Origin: Vigna angularis
Taxonomy: Eukaryota; Streptophyta; Magnoliopsida; Fabales; Fabaceae
Assembly (NCBI RefSeq): GCF_016808095.1
Contig: NC_068976.1
Coordinates: forward strand, 32,358,371-32,422,370
DNA: 64,000 bases
Direction of reading: 5' to 3'
Every line of letters starts with the position of its first letter. Position 1 is the first letter of the stretch. A program made the position numbers and the translations under genes. The notes beneath the pieces are model-generated. The model worked only from the letters and a program-made list of their open reading frames with translations, was not told the DNA's origin and ran no database searches. Shown in pieces: positions 1-13,900 of this stretch.

Positions 1-268
1 ACCATGTTCACCACCATCATATTGCAACATATGAATATAATCAGGTTCGGACACCATGTGAACCACAAACAAATGAGCTTTACCATTCAATAACGTAATA
101 CTCACCACATGCATTACGCCTATGTCATCACTTAACAATTTCAAAATAACTCCATCTGTCTGTGTCAATGATCAAGGTACTGGTATGACCTCGATGGTAT
201 CTAAATGACCCATCATTCACAAAATTACCCCCATGGTGAAACACCACCTCAATATCAGAGTTGGACAT
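1..268 (-). pseudogene. MULE transposase N-terminus (PB1-like domain), broken
   Basis: The minus-strand reading starts at ATG 268-266 with MSNSDIEVVFHHGGNFVNDG, which matches the start of the second MULE protein here (MEDHFEVVFHHGGKFFNDG at 28999). After 'YFEIVK' two stops follow. A one-base shift restores a reading containing NGKAHLFVVHMVSEPDYIHM, the counterpart of NGEVHLFVVHLVSEPEVIHL at about 29.27-29.33 kb. About 25-40 residues found in the second copy are missing between these blocks, so this copy carries an internal deletion plus a frameshift. PB1-like N-termini are typical of plant MuDR proteins. The coding region runs off the window edge. Confidence 0.75.
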
Positions 269-1322
269 TTTCTTTAATTGTCAACTATTTATAAGCCTTT
301 ATAAACGTAAGTGTCAGACTACATGCACTTGGTTAATGACCTTCACATGCATCTACTATCATTATTTAATGACCTTCACATAGGCATCTTCATAGTAAGC
401 GTGCCATGTTACTAACAACTATTACAAGTGTAGGCATACAAACTTAATCACACGCAATCACTGTTTCACCTACAACATTCCATTTTGTCTTAATGCTTAA
501 ATCAATATGCATGAACCACAACTTAAACAACAACCACAAATTGAACAATATGAAAGACAAAATAGTACGCACTAAGGGGACAATAACACAAAACAGTCCG
601 CACTAATTGGGACCAAAAGCATACAAACAATACACATAGAAAAATGAAAGGTAGTGAAGAACGGGACCACTACAAATCCAACATTATTAGGGGGACCACA
701 ACACAATAAAGGGGGACCACAACAGAACACACTACGGGGACAAGAAGACAAGATATTTTCATGGGAGAAAGCAACTACATAAAAGAAGTAATAAAAAGTG
801 CACCTTCCACCTTTTCGCTTCGAAGAAATATCACCGCAATTGCTCACCCACCGTAATCGCTGACACACATTACTCCTTCAGCAACCCTTTTTGCTCAACA
901 ATCTCCTTCGAAAACGTCAATCCTTCGCTGACTATCAATCCTTCGAGAACGACAATCTCCTTCAACACTATCTTGCAATTCAACGAATGAAAAATCTTCA
1001 ATTTATGACCTAAATTTCCTAATGTTTTTATTCCCATGATTGAAAACCCTAATTATTTAGTTTCCCCAATTTAAAAACACGTAATATAATCTATTGGCTG
1101 CCACATCAACTAATTTAACCCAACTCATTGCCACGACGGCATTTCTTGCACACCTCACATCCACAGTCAGTTCACTGGTATCAATTTTAACGTCGTTAAA
1201 CGAATAGGACTGAAGTCATACAATTTTCATAACATAGGGACCCAATGTCTTCATTTTTAAAATCGGATACTAAACTGAAAATCAGCTCTTAACATGGGGA
1301 CGAAGTAAGCATTTAAGCCTTA
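1..1322 (-). mobile_element. 5' part of a Mutator-like element (MULE), cut by window edge
   Basis: Read on the minus strand, the element seems to begin near 1322 (GGCTTAAATGCTTACTTCG) with a leader built like the one before the second MULE at about 28.17 kb: phrases such as 'gtccc', an ACGTT-rich stretch and a long untranslated part, then a PB1-like N-terminal coding region starting at 268. The outer boundary is inferred from that resemblance and no target duplication can be checked, because the other end lies beyond position 1. Members of this class move by a DDE transposase of the MuDR family. Confidence 0.6.
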
Positions 1323-4300
1323 ATTAAACCTTTATTGATATAAACATCCCATTGGATAAGTTGGATAAGTTGGCGATAGATTACATTCAATCTAGGGGTT
1401 TAACACCGATATGAATTTATTTTATATTTGTAAATTGCAATTAATTTTTAGTTGTTTTACCCAATGTTATTTTTTTAAATTGTTTTAAAACTTTAAAAAC
1501 TCTTGTTCTTTTCTCAAAGAATTTACTATGTTTTTATCAATTTGTTATTCTAACTTAGTGAACTTCATAACACTTAACAAACTCTGAATGAGGACATAAT
1601 ATGAATGTTTGTCACTTTTGAAAATTAAGAGTATTAATAAAATATTTATCAAGATCAATTTCTTTAAATATAAAATTGAAAGTTTATTCACGATGAATTT
1701 GTAGGCTTTACTTTTAGCACCTCTCTCTTTAAGGTTGATAATTTGAAGGTAGGAGCTATGAAGACACTATCCCAAGCTCTTGGCTCTTGGTTTCATTTTG
1801 TTACCTTGGTGGAGAATAAGAGTGCTTGGACAATTGGCTCAAAAGGAGATCACTTTTGGACATTTTTAGCTTACTAAGGAAACTTGTATGGAAGAGTTGA
1901 ACTTTTAAATCAAGGCCAAACACCTTGGAGCTTACTTAGGAGTCAAGAGAGGTCATCTTTGACCTTCTATAAGATAAAAGGATCTTCTCCTAGTTTCTAG
2001 TTTCTAGTTTCTAGTTTCTAGAAACATGTTTTTGCTATTGCTAGAGATCCCTACCTATGCCTATATAAGAGAGCATATCCTCCACTTTTCAAGGGGTTGA
2101 TATTAATGTGGAATTTGGGACACCTTTGACTGCATTTGTGAGTATCTATATTTTCTAGAGTGTGTTTCTCTTTTAGTCTTATCTTGAACCTTGGTTCAAG
2201 TGGTGACACCATCACTTATCTTGGATTGGTCCAACCCCCAAGTGGAATGCTCATGTCCCCTTCTTTTGCCTCCCTTTATCTTCATATTTTGTTCATTATT
2301 TATTGTTCTTTAAGTTCTTGTTCTTTATCTCATGCGCCCCCTTTTATCTTATTCTTGTTTTCTTTAATTTCTTTGTTTAATTGAATCATCTCTCCTTCAT
2401 CTAGTGCTCTTATAAAGTGAACATTCACATATCTAAATAATTATGTCATATTAATCTCTAGTGAGGATCTTCTTAAATTTTTCTTACGCAACATAAACAC
2501 AAAAACCTTATTCACTAAACATTAATCTCATGCATATAATCACTTGCTTTCTTTTCAATTTAATGATAAAGTCAACTCACTAGTTTAATCAAACCACTAT
2601 TCCTTATAATAAAATGAACCTAAATTTCCTTAAGAGTCAATTCTTTAAGAACTTAATAAGAAAACTTGCTTTCATCACAAGGGTTTAAGATAATTCATGA
2701 GTCAAGCTTCATTCATAGATACATGCTTCATTAGGTATGTTGTCATTTTTCTACAAAAGATATTTTTTACTACCGAATAATCAAATATCAAGTCACAAAT
2801 GATCAAATCACAAGTATTAATTATAGAAACAAAATATTAACACTAAATGAAAAGACATATATAGATATAAAGAATACTAATTACATAAGAGTTTAGTTGG
2901 TACATTTAACCCTAACAAAATGATTTAGGACTTCATTGTCATGAAGAGCTCGAAAAGAAAAAATGAATAATGAAAGAAGATGGAGGGATCCAAGGACAAG
3001 AATAAAGGTATTCAAGGAAACTGTAACAGTCTAAAAACCTTCAAAACATGTTTCCCTCTTTTTGGAAAAACAAAATGATATTCCTTCTCACAAAGACATA
3101 AGGAGAAATATGTTAAAGGTATTATTAGAAAAATCAGTGCTCAATATCATATACTTCACGCTAGGTGCATGCACTTAAAGAAAAGAATTCTTTGTTCAAG
3201 TGGTGCGCTCAATGAAAGTCAAATTTCGCTTAGCGTAAGTTAAGTGCTACTCCATGTAATTCACCAATGGGTGGTAAAGCCTAGCCTTGGCAAATTGTTC
3301 CTAATCCTAATGACAAATTTCCTATTAGACTTCATGGCATTGAGCTTGATTCGAGTGGTGCTCAACACATTGTAATGTTTTAGAATTTATAATTTTGACC
3401 TTTGATATAACTTTCATAAAGGAACTAAAGTTGTCACAACATTATACCCCTTCAGTACATTTCATAAAAGAACTGAAGTCGTCACAATATCATACAACTT
3501 CAACACATTTTTTAAATTACAGAAGTCATTTGAAGTTGTAACGATCTCAACTTTTTCACGAAAACCATCCTAACGACTTCATTTCAATTGAAGGAAAGTC
3601 ACATCATCATGACACGACTTTTTCTTTATAAAGTTGTGTCAACTTGACACGATTTATTCAATTTTGAATTTTTTAAGAGTTACCTCATTTTGGTAATTGC
3701 ATAATGAAATTATACCAAAATGGTAAAAAAAATTCTAATTAAGAGATATTTAGTATTTTTAGTTTTAATTACTATATTTTTATCCACACATTTAAAATAG
3801 AAAAAAATAATGTTATAGTTTTAATCATTTAAATTTGTTCATATTTTTTGGGAAATAAATAATTTTATTATTTTCACTAACTTAGTCTCTATTTGTTTTA
3901 ACATTTATGATAAATCCATATATATAAGTATCTATGTAGCGTTAACGATTTATTATGGTCTAAACTTGAAATTTACATAAATTAGTTAGATGCACGATCA
4001 AAATCGTAAAATTGAATTTAGATTCTCTACTAATTTTTTTGGTGTTGTCCCTTTGTTGTGCTTTTGAAATGTACTCATGAACACTGATTTGAATGATTTA
4101 AAATATATTAAAAATATTTTTAATATATCAACATCAAGGTATTTTCTTTGCTCAATAGAGGACAAAAAAAGGACAATAGAGAATCTGAACTATGTAAAAT
4201 TGAATGGTAAGTTAAAAATAGAGATATTTTCAGATGTATAGATAAAAAATTCAACAATTAAAGCTAAAAAATTTATTATTATTTTTTATTAAATATGAAT

Positions 4301-4930
4301 AGAAACTACAAGAAATTAAATCTATGAACTACACTTTTCTATGCACGAAAAAGAAATGAAAGACTACAAATTTAGAATACTTTAGTTTGAATTTGATTCA
4401 ACCTTAGTGTGTAAAGCTTTCTCTGATCAAGAGGTTGTATCGTGGTCTATTAGAGGTCGTTGGAGGAAATGCATTAAGTTTTGTAGAGATGTTGATTTTA
4501 AGGTGTTACATATTTTTTGATAATGAAATCATTCGACCGATAAGCTAACAAATTTAGGTCTATCTTTTAAAGAAGTGTTTAAACAGTATATGATTATGCC
4601 AACTTCTATAAGTTTGGACTTTTATCATAGTATGTTTCTTTTTCCTATGTATAGGGTTTCTTAACTAGTGTATAGCTTTTGATTGGATCCCTCATGAGTT
4701 TTGTGTATCTTTCTTTTTGTTTTTAATGATATTTTCATCTCATGGTAAATGATAGATGTCCTTAGGGTGTCAACCTAACTGAGATGTCAAACATCATATC
4801 GATATCCAACATGAGTTTTATATAAACTAAAAAAAATGAAGAGAAGTTTTAAACTTTCTTATTAGAGTGTGAAATCCAATAAGTAGTTTGTTTTTTAAAA
4901 ATTTGAAAGAGTCAAATACATTTAAGTCAA
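1323..4930. other. Intergenic DNA, no gene seen; dispersed repeat debris
   Basis: No reading frame here has recognisable protein similarity. Positions 1690-2420 resemble the noncoding LTR/leader style of legume retrotransposons: a TATA-like 'ctatataagagag' near 2060 and a pyrimidine-rich stretch at 2260-2380. A TTTCTAG heptamer is repeated about four to five times at 1991-2021. At 3408-3500 a block of about 36 bp ('catttcataaaagaactgaa' type) occurs twice, 52 bp apart, followed by related GTCAC/AAGTTGT phrases to 3660. I could not assign any of it to a defined element. Confidence 0.5.
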
Positions 4931-4937
4931 TAGAACT

Positions 4938-5440
4938 AGAGATGACAACGACTCGGGTTGAGCGCATATAGTGCCTACCTACTATCCAACTCACAACAAA
5001 AAAATCTACTTGTTACCCGCTCGTTACCCGTGCAGATACATGTTTAAAAAATATCTACAGATATCTTAAAACCCACAAGTACCCATGGATATCCAGAAAT
5101 ATTTAAATAATATATATTTTATAAATTTTAAAATAAAATTTAAATAAAATTATAAAAAAATATATAATATATAATGTAAATTAAATATAAATTAAAAATT
5201 AATTTAATTAAAATTTAACTTAATAAAAATATAAGTTAATTTTAATTTAATTAAATTTAACTTTATAAAATGTAAATTAAAAATTTATTTTATTTTGTAT
5301 AAGTAGTATAATACTCGCACAAAATCCATTTATAAGTAGATATTTATAAGTAGATATTTAATATGCATTACCTATTACCTGCAAGTAATAACTACCTATG
5401 AATTTCATCTACCAATATTCATAAATACAAGTATTTAGAA
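4938..5440. mobile_element. Possible hAT-like nonautonomous element, degraded
   Basis: The segment opens with 'agatgacaacgactcgggtt' and runs through 'acccgctcgttacccgtgca'. This resembles plant hAT-type elements whose ends read like 'ggtggcaacgggtcggg'. It continues as very AT-rich sequence and then a 3' part rich in 'ttacctgcaagtaataacta'. No matching inverted end or 8-bp target duplication is visible, so the assignment rests on motif style only. Confidence 0.3.
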
Positions 5441-5717
5441 CAATTATTAAGAATATTGACATAAGATTAGTTAAAGTTACAAGATTAGTTAAAGTTACAT
5501 GTAATAGAATATATACTATATTCTTTGGAATAGAGTGAATATGTTTATGTTTACTTTAAAACAAATATTTTTTTTTCAATAAAATAAGTACATTTAAGTT
5601 TTTGCATGTTTAAAAAAAATTAAATAAGTGTTTTTTAAAATGATTCCATTGTCTGTGCCAAGCATAATTATTTTATATTTGGGGCTTTAGTTAAAGCTCA
5701 AAGAGCCTTTCCTCTCC

Positions 5718-6226
<509 letters not shown>

Positions 6227-6986
6227 ATCCTCCCCCAGGACGTAGATCTAAGGCCCAAGAAACTTCATGCATCACAAAAAACAAAATAAAAACGTTAACA
6301 TGAATTTGGTGAATTGAAGCTTCTCCGAGCAAAAATAAAAAGGGTTTGTGTCAAGAAAATTCTCTCTTAAAGAAATTTTAGAAGAGAAAAGAAAGAAAGA
6401 AAAGATTACATAATTTTTTTTGTAAAATTTAAAATTAGTATATATGTATGAGTAAATTATGTGTTACATTTCAATATAATTTTAAGTACTTGTATCTTAT
6501 TCTTTTTTTTCTTTGCATATTTAATATTTGTTTGTATTATGTAAGTCAAATATATATAACAAAACTTAAAATAAACTTATCATAAAAACTCTACATATTT
6601 TCTGTAGTTTATTATATTTTTATAAAATAATTTATCCGTTGTGTCAAAATACAACATTAAATTATAAGATATCAAAATATAAAGATATGATAATTACTCT
6701 ATCAAACATATAAAAAGTAATTTTTTATATCAAGTTGGAGATTCTTTACCGCCAATTTGATTAGAAAACTTTTATCAACTTTGTTACACGATACTTTTGT
6801 TTCCACTATTGAATATGTTATTAAAATCCAACATAGAATTACTTAAAATAAAAATCAATTATGTTAATTCTAAGACTTAATTTTCAACAGGGACCGAACA
6901 TGCAATTAGGCAGTTACAAAAAGGTTATTGAAAGGGCCGACAACTTATTTTGAACTTGCAGACACAAGATGTTAACGTTAACATCA

Positions 6987-9900
6987 TCAACTAATCTGAG
7001 TTTTTTGAATTTGAAGAATGACAGAATGGGTGGGAGAAGCACTTGGTACTACTGTGGATGTTGATTGGGTTGCAGTGAGCCCATCAGCCACCATGGTTGT
7101 TCCTTCTGCATGGCTCTCATTGTTTTTGCCCCACAAAAAGAAGTATAATCCCATTATGATCAAAACCATGCCACCCAACCTACACACAGATTTTGAATTA
7201 CCAACTTTTCTACATTATATGATAATAGTAAGATTCGTAGGATAACAAACATTGAAAAAGTTTAAGGAGAGAAATATGTTCATACGTTCCAACTCCCAAT
7301 GGTTGTCCAAGAATGAGAGCTTCTGAAAAGGCCACAAAAATAAGAGACAGAGGATTGAACATTGGAGGATAAGTAGGTCCTTTCATTCTTATTGCCCAAG
7401 ATATTATGCAGAATGTAGCAGCAGTAGCCAGTGCACCCTATATACATAACAATACTGTTTTAGCACTTCCAATGGTTGTACTCAAAATTTCACCAGTAGA
7501 CTCAATTTTCTAACACTTCAAATTCACCCACCACAACTTCAAACCCTATAATAGCACATTTCACAACTTTTTCAAGACTGCTATTTTTTATTTCTTAATT
7601 ATTATAATTTTATATTTTCATTTAATGGCGGGATAGAAAAAATAATAATTTAATGATTTAAATAGATATTATGAAAAACTTAGTTTTAAAACAAAAATGC
7701 TTAATTAGCTAGAAAAGAAATTACACCCAAATATAAGTAATCACACAAACGTTATCCCATCAAAGAAAAAAAATGTAAAGAGAAATTCTTTAATGTTTTA
7801 GAAATAGAAAAAAAAAAGAAGGAAAATCAAGCAATTCTTTTGTGACTGTTTGTTCCACTTGTGTAATTCTTTCTTGTAACTTTTTTCACTCAGCAATATT
7901 TCTCACCATATCTCATGACAATAGTTATTCATATATATTAAGTACTTTATATATAAGAAATGTTATAACTAGAATTCAATCAAATATAAATATATATATT
8001 TAAACAAAGAAATAATTATTTATTGAATATGAATTTTAGTAATTTTTTAACTGTAGGGAGATATGCAAAACATGTTACCGAGTAGACTATAGTGATGAGT
8101 TGTAGATTCCACTGTAATCTCCAAGCAGCTTTACTGGAATCTAAGCAAACACCAACTGCTGCTGCTTGAATTGCCGCCAGAATGCATGCTAGCATTGTTC
8201 CCCAGTACTTCAATGGAAATACTTTAAGCAACTTCACCTTTTTAAATTGAAAATATGTAGAATTTCATCAAGAACCGGAAGACCCAGACGGAGAAACCAC
8301 TAAAGATTGTGAAAGTGGTGATAAAGTTAGAGACTTTACAACTATTACACTAAACGTGGCATGACTAAAATAGGTTTTCTTGAAGGGACTCACTTGTGCA
8401 ATAAACCAGGCTGTGTAGGAGAAGCAGCTGCAGACCAAAAAGATAGTACCATGTAGCATGTGGGTTTTGTGTGGTGCAGTTTGATGAGTACGATGAATGT
8501 GGTGTCCGAGAAAAAATTCCTTCCCTTTGTAAAGACTGCTAAGTGATGCTCCTCCAACACACAGAATTGACCCAACAGACTTAGCTTTACCAACCCATGT
8601 TTGCCACTTCAGTTTCTCCATTCTGCATTAATGCATGAAAGTTTTATTCATACTTACAAGTTCTTTATTTTTATAAAGCTAGTGTTTCCAAATACCTGAG
8701 TATGATAGAGGTAAAGAATGTGATTGTAGGAACCAAGTTCAGAAAACTCATAGAGTAGGCAGCAGAAGTATCTCGCAGACCATAATAAAACAATCCTTGA
8801 GCCATTGTCATCCTGTAATTTACCTTGTTATGTTAGAAAACAATTTGAAGCAGAAAGAGTTAGTGGAGTTACTTACTATATATGTATCTTTCATAATATC
8901 AAGTAAATTTTAAATTATTAAAGATTCATCAAAATATTCATCAAAATATTCTCAAGTATTAGTATATATTGAAATTTTGTAATTTAAAATTTTAATTAGT
9001 TGAGAGAAATCTAATATTACGTGACATTGGATTTATTAAAAATGTATAATTATAAATCTTATTTAGGAAAGTTATTTTTATAATCATTATTATCAAACAC
9101 CTTTTATATGCAGTTATGAGTGCAAACTAAATAACACTTACAAATCTTATTTAGGAAAGTTATTTTGTCACTAATTAATTATAGACTAATTCATAAATTA
9201 ATTTTCTTTTGCCAAAATCTTGATTGATAGTTAATTTTTAGTGATTAATTGAGAAACTAATTTGTTTGGTAGTTAAAAGATTGGTAGCTAAATTGAAAGA
9301 CCAATTTAGTGATCAATTATAATTTTTTATTTATAATAATAACTATTTTAATAATCAATAATCTTTAATTTTGTAAAATTAGTGTTAAAATTGATTATTA
9401 TTTAGAGTTTTTTTAGTCTATGTGCTTTCCTTCGTTTTTCAATTCAAAATCAATTCCTTAAAACATAGTAAATAAAAAATATTAAAATTTTTAACTATTA
9501 TCATTATGTTTTTTTTTTGTATGTCAAAATCAATTTGAGATGAAGGGAATAGTTTAAGAAAATACTAGAAATGGGTACTTGTAAAACATGATGGAAGAAT
9601 GAAGACTAATTTTATTAACATATTCTTTGTCAAACTAATTAATAAAACTTTTTATTCATTACTTTCTTGATGAATCGTTTAAAACACTGATTGGAACCTT
9701 TTGAAGCATGCAATGATATGGCTGAACTGACTCATTTATTCTTTGTTTATTTTGGTCTTTCTATCTAAATTAACAACTACTATTTATGGCTTGTTCACTA
9801 AGGAGTAAATTTGTTCAAAAAGTAGGATGAACAATTTTGGAAGCAAACTCAAAGTAAGGTTATTTGTACAGTTTCACATTCAAATGCCTCACTTATTTTC

Positions 9901-11499
9901 TTTTTCAAGTAAGGTTATTTTCTTTATGACACCTACTTTCTCTTTACCCAAACCAATATACTGTCTTCAAAACTTAATCTAAATTATAACACACTAATTT
10001 ATATTTAAAACTAGGTGATATTAATTTAAAAGTCATATTAGTCATTATTATTATACTATCAACTTTGACATATAAATTATATAGTTTATATTCAACAATG
10101 GTATTAATTACTCAGAAAATAAACTATGCATCCATAAGTCTAATAATTATTATATGGAAGGTGAAAGTAAAGGAGGACCAGAAAAAACCAGAACTTCTGC
10201 AAGAATTACTTTCTCTGCAATATATAATTATGAAACTTTGACGTCTGTCTGACAGTAGTTAATGTTGCTGGAAATAGATAATGTTTATCTTGATGTGTCT
10301 TTTTTTCATGTGTTTTTCTATTTGCAAACCGCTTTCAAAGGCTATCTTAAGGAAGATGATGGACCAGTTCCAATACACCCAAACTTAATCTCCATATACG
10401 AAGATTTCGTTATTTTCCAAAAGGAGAATTAAAAATAAGCAAAATAATATTAATGACTTGTTATATGTAAATCTGTTAATATATGTACACTTTTTGTGTT
10501 GCTGATAGAAAATTTAATTAATGAATGTTATAAAAATAATGGTTAACAAATTATTATTTTTTTCAAAAAATAGTTAATGCCAAAACTTTAAGGTTTGAAT
10601 TTTATAAAATATGTTATCTGATATGAAATTTAAGATTCTTTTTAATCTTAAATATCTCCTATCTAGATTTAGAGTCTAAAATGGGACTCTATATTTTCAT
10701 AATGATAAAAATTGTTTTTTTATAAATTAAATTGTAAATAAAAAGTTATTAAAAAGTGAATGTTATAATATATTGGAGTGAAAATTAATAGTATAATCTT
10801 TATAGTATAATATTGGAGATGAGGTCTATGAAATGTGAAAAATAGGATGTTCTGTAATTTTTCAATGTATTCTTGTATGATTGTTTTCTTATGAAAACTC
10901 TTTTTGTTTCTTTCTTTATTTCAATTTCTTTACTAATATTTGAATACGAGAATAAGACTTTTTATTTGTGATAGAAGGATGACGTGAAACATTCTATGGT
11001 GAGAACATATTATCATTCAAATCATTAAAGAACATACCCTGTTAGTGCATTGACGAAGAGCCAACACCAGACCTCACAGTTTAATTTCTTAGGTTGTCCT
11101 CTGCAACCCCAATGGTTTGAGAATATTAAAACTAAAAAATCAAATATATAGTAATTGAAGAATGAAACAATGAATGAAAACACACCAACATGAAAAAGTA
11201 GAATGTTTTGAGAAAACTGTTGAATTTTCATGACTCTTCATAAAATGTAAAGAAGAATTACCAGAAAAAGAAGTTGAGAAAGAAGAATACCTTTCAAAGT
11301 AGAGTGCAAAGGGAGCGACACAAAGAGCAGCAACAAGGTGACGATAAACAATAAGTGCAGCAATGAAAGTTCCTTGAACCAATATGACCCTTGACAACAA
11401 CTGCATCCCAGTCATAAGAACTTGCACCAGAATCATGCTCAAGACAACCTGGGATGAAGTGAACCATTCCTTCACAGTTTTCATGGTCTTTGCCTCCAT
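6987..11499 (-). CDS. WAT1-related protein (nodulin MtN21/EamA-like transporter), copy A
   Basis: Seven exons join in frame with GT-AG borders: 11291-11499, 11038-11100, 8696-8812, 8394-8622, 8079-8237, 7286-7437 and 6987-7179. They give 373 aa, close to the usual 350-400 aa for this family. Exon 1 holds the family block QVVLSMILVQVLMTGMQLLS. Later exons hold MTMAQGLFYYGLRDTSAAYS, GSILCVGGASLSSLYKG and KGPTYPPMFNPLSLIFVAFS. The family has about ten membrane helices in two EamA domains; Arabidopsis WAT1 itself exports auxin from the vacuole, but the substrate here is unknown. I chose Met at 11499 over an in-frame Met at 11526 because it matches the N-terminus of copy B. Intron 2 is large (2225 bp) and carries AT-rich repeat sequence. 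The polar C-tail ends HSVILQIQKTQIS. No frame lesion was found. Confidence 0.93.
9170..9430. repeat. AT-rich repeat in WAT1-A intron 2
   Basis: Phrases such as 'gaccaatttagtgatcaatt', 'aataactattttaataatca' and 'ttgattattatttagagttt' recur in diverged form in WAT1-B intron 1 (about 41060-41390). Either both introns hold copies of one small element, or the sequence is shared by descent. Ends are not defined. Confidence 0.35.
10169..10898. repeat. Segment of WAT1-A intron 2 duplicated at 25.6-28.2 kb
   Basis: From 'aaggaggaccagaaaaaacc' to 'ttgttttcttatgaaaa' this intron block is matched, at high identity and in the same orientation, by 25587-28168 once element E3 (25767-27590) is removed. Shared landmarks include 'ctgacagtagttaatgttg', 'gcaaaccgctttcaaagg', 'gatggaccagttccaataca' and 'taatgacttgttatatgtaa'. 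Whether the intron is the source, or both sites hold copies of an unrecognised repeat, cannot be told from the window. Confidence 0.85.
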
Positions 11500-13900
11500 T
11501 GTGTGTAAGGAGAAGAAAATAAACAAAGCAAAAGTCTGTGTCTTTGTCTCTTAGCAGAAGAGGGACAAAAGCTTTAATATGCATGAAAGAAACTGCTTGT
11601 GTAGATATGATAAGTCCAAGTGCATAAATAAATGATAGACAGTTTATGTTTGAAAGTTCTAAAAGGAATATGGTGACAGATGCCATGCATTAACGCAAAA
11701 TTCTCTTGCTGTCAAACTCTCTGTCACCTTGCCACTGCTTTCTCCAATTTTCTCACCGTTACTTGCTATGCTGTAACCCATACGTAATATAGTAATATCA
11801 ACAGCAATACGTGTCTTTCTTGTAGTTGTTCTTCGACATTGATGTTGCTGCCAGTTAAGCTTGCTTCTTTTGCTGATATATCCAATTTAAATTTTAACAT
11901 AACTTTGCTTTTACATGTTTTTATTATTTAGTAGTATATGGTATGAATGCAAGAATGCTTTCTTTTTTCTTTTTTTCAAATTAACCTCTCGGATATACCT
12001 CTTTATATAAATAAACAAATTAGTCTATAACTTTTCAAATTGAACAAAATTCTGAAATTATATATATATATTGATGATTCTAACTATTTTCTTGTTTATG
12101 TGAAAATGGTTTTGTTGCTGGGTTGCTGTAATCAGTTTTACATGAAAATGAATATATGAGAATGCGGTCAAAAGTTTATCTGAGTTGAGATGAAAAGGGT
12201 TCAACATATATTAAAATTCAAACATGTTGTATGTCTGAGTCAACCTCGTTTTAAATAGGATCTAGCTTGTTCCAACTGAAGAAAAAAAAAACATGGGAGT
12301 TACGTGGAGTGTTGTTCTACAGTTTCACCATTATTTGAGCAGAGAGAATGTTTAAAATATGAACAAAGCATGAAGTTGAAGAAAGACTATAAAGGCAGCA
12401 AGTGTTGGAACAAAAGATATAGAGCAAAAGAGTTGGTTACGCAACACATTTAAATAATTAATTGGACTTTTCCTTTTTCTTATATTGAGGATTAGCATGA
12501 TTTGGTGGTAGAGAATGAAATGATTTTAGGTGTTACATAGGAAAGAGCTAATGGAGTCTATGATTGAGTTGAGGATTGAGAATTTTTCTATATATACATA
12601 TACCTAAGAGTTGCAGTGTTGCCTCACGGATCGGTTAAAAGCAGAATCAAGCTTCATTTCTGAAAAGATCTTATTAAAGGACCTAACACAATAATTTTAA
12701 AGTTAAGCAGATTTTTATGAAATCGGACAATGATTATTTGCTAAATTAGTCTTGCTTTTTCTAGTCATTCAATCAGATTCTTTACATGCATTGAAACAAT
12801 AATAGTTCAGGAAAATGTTGATGATAATGACACATAGATCAAAATAGTACACAACTTAAAAATAAAATTTTAGAATGGGTCTTCTTAGTAAATTTAGGAG
12901 TGTGATGAGTACACTTCCTTCCTTCATGACTCTCATTCTTTTAGAATGTGACAACTTCAATAATGTGTCATTAACAAACCTATAACACACTACACAAACA
13001 TAAGTTTTAGATTTTATTTAAGACAAAACTAAACCAAATAAAAGAAAGGATATAAAAGAGAGGATGTGAATAAACTTTCTTTTTAAACATTTTTATTTTT
13101 TCTAAGCACTTTCTTCCATATATATTGTCTAAATTATTACATTGAATTTAGTTTACGAACTTCAACCTCATTAGTAGCTTTTTATACTTGCAATTAAATT
13201 TCATATATAACTAAATTTGAATCTATTGGTGTTCTTATTCATAATCTGAATTAGGAAATAAATATAAATAATCAATAAATGCAAATCTCTTAAAAACTTT
13301 TACTTGGAATTCTATTTTACTAGTTGTACACTTGTCAAAAAGATAACAATCATCAAAACTAGCATCCCACAAGACTCATCAATTTCAATTTGAGGACCTT
13401 GACTCTAAATTAATTTATCTAAAAAACCTCAAGAGATAAGTCTCATCTAACCTCTACACCATCCAATTCCACCAATTCCAAGACATGGCTAGGATCAAAC
13501 ATATACTTCCATGAGACACACATGAAACATTTGTGAGGGTTTATCATTACATTTTTCAAAATATTTTGTCTTTGGTTTCTTCTCTGTTTTAATAATTTAA
13601 AAACAAAATTTCCTTGTTAATTATTATAGTTACAAAAGATAATTAGTGAAATAATAATATTCAACATGATTTTAAAATTACCAATTAAATTTTGTGGAAT
13701 TTATTTTTACAACATTTCCATTACTTATTTAAATATAAATTTATAAATTTTAAATGACTTTTTAACACTATTTAAAATTTAATATTATTTTATACTTTTT
13801 TTTTCATTTAAATTAACTAAAAATTATTTTGGTCATTAACAATATTATTCAATTATCAATTTTTTAACATGTTACATGAATAAAATCTTTCACAAAATTT
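11500..13900. other. Upstream region of WAT1-A, no gene seen
   Basis: This is AT-rich sequence 5' of WAT1-A, without coding similarity. The first few hundred bases (11500-11900) presumably hold the promoter and 5' leader; I could not fix a TATA box or transcription start. The short reading frames crossing 11294-11686 are antisense or out-of-frame shadows of exon 1 and its leader. Confidence 0.5.
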
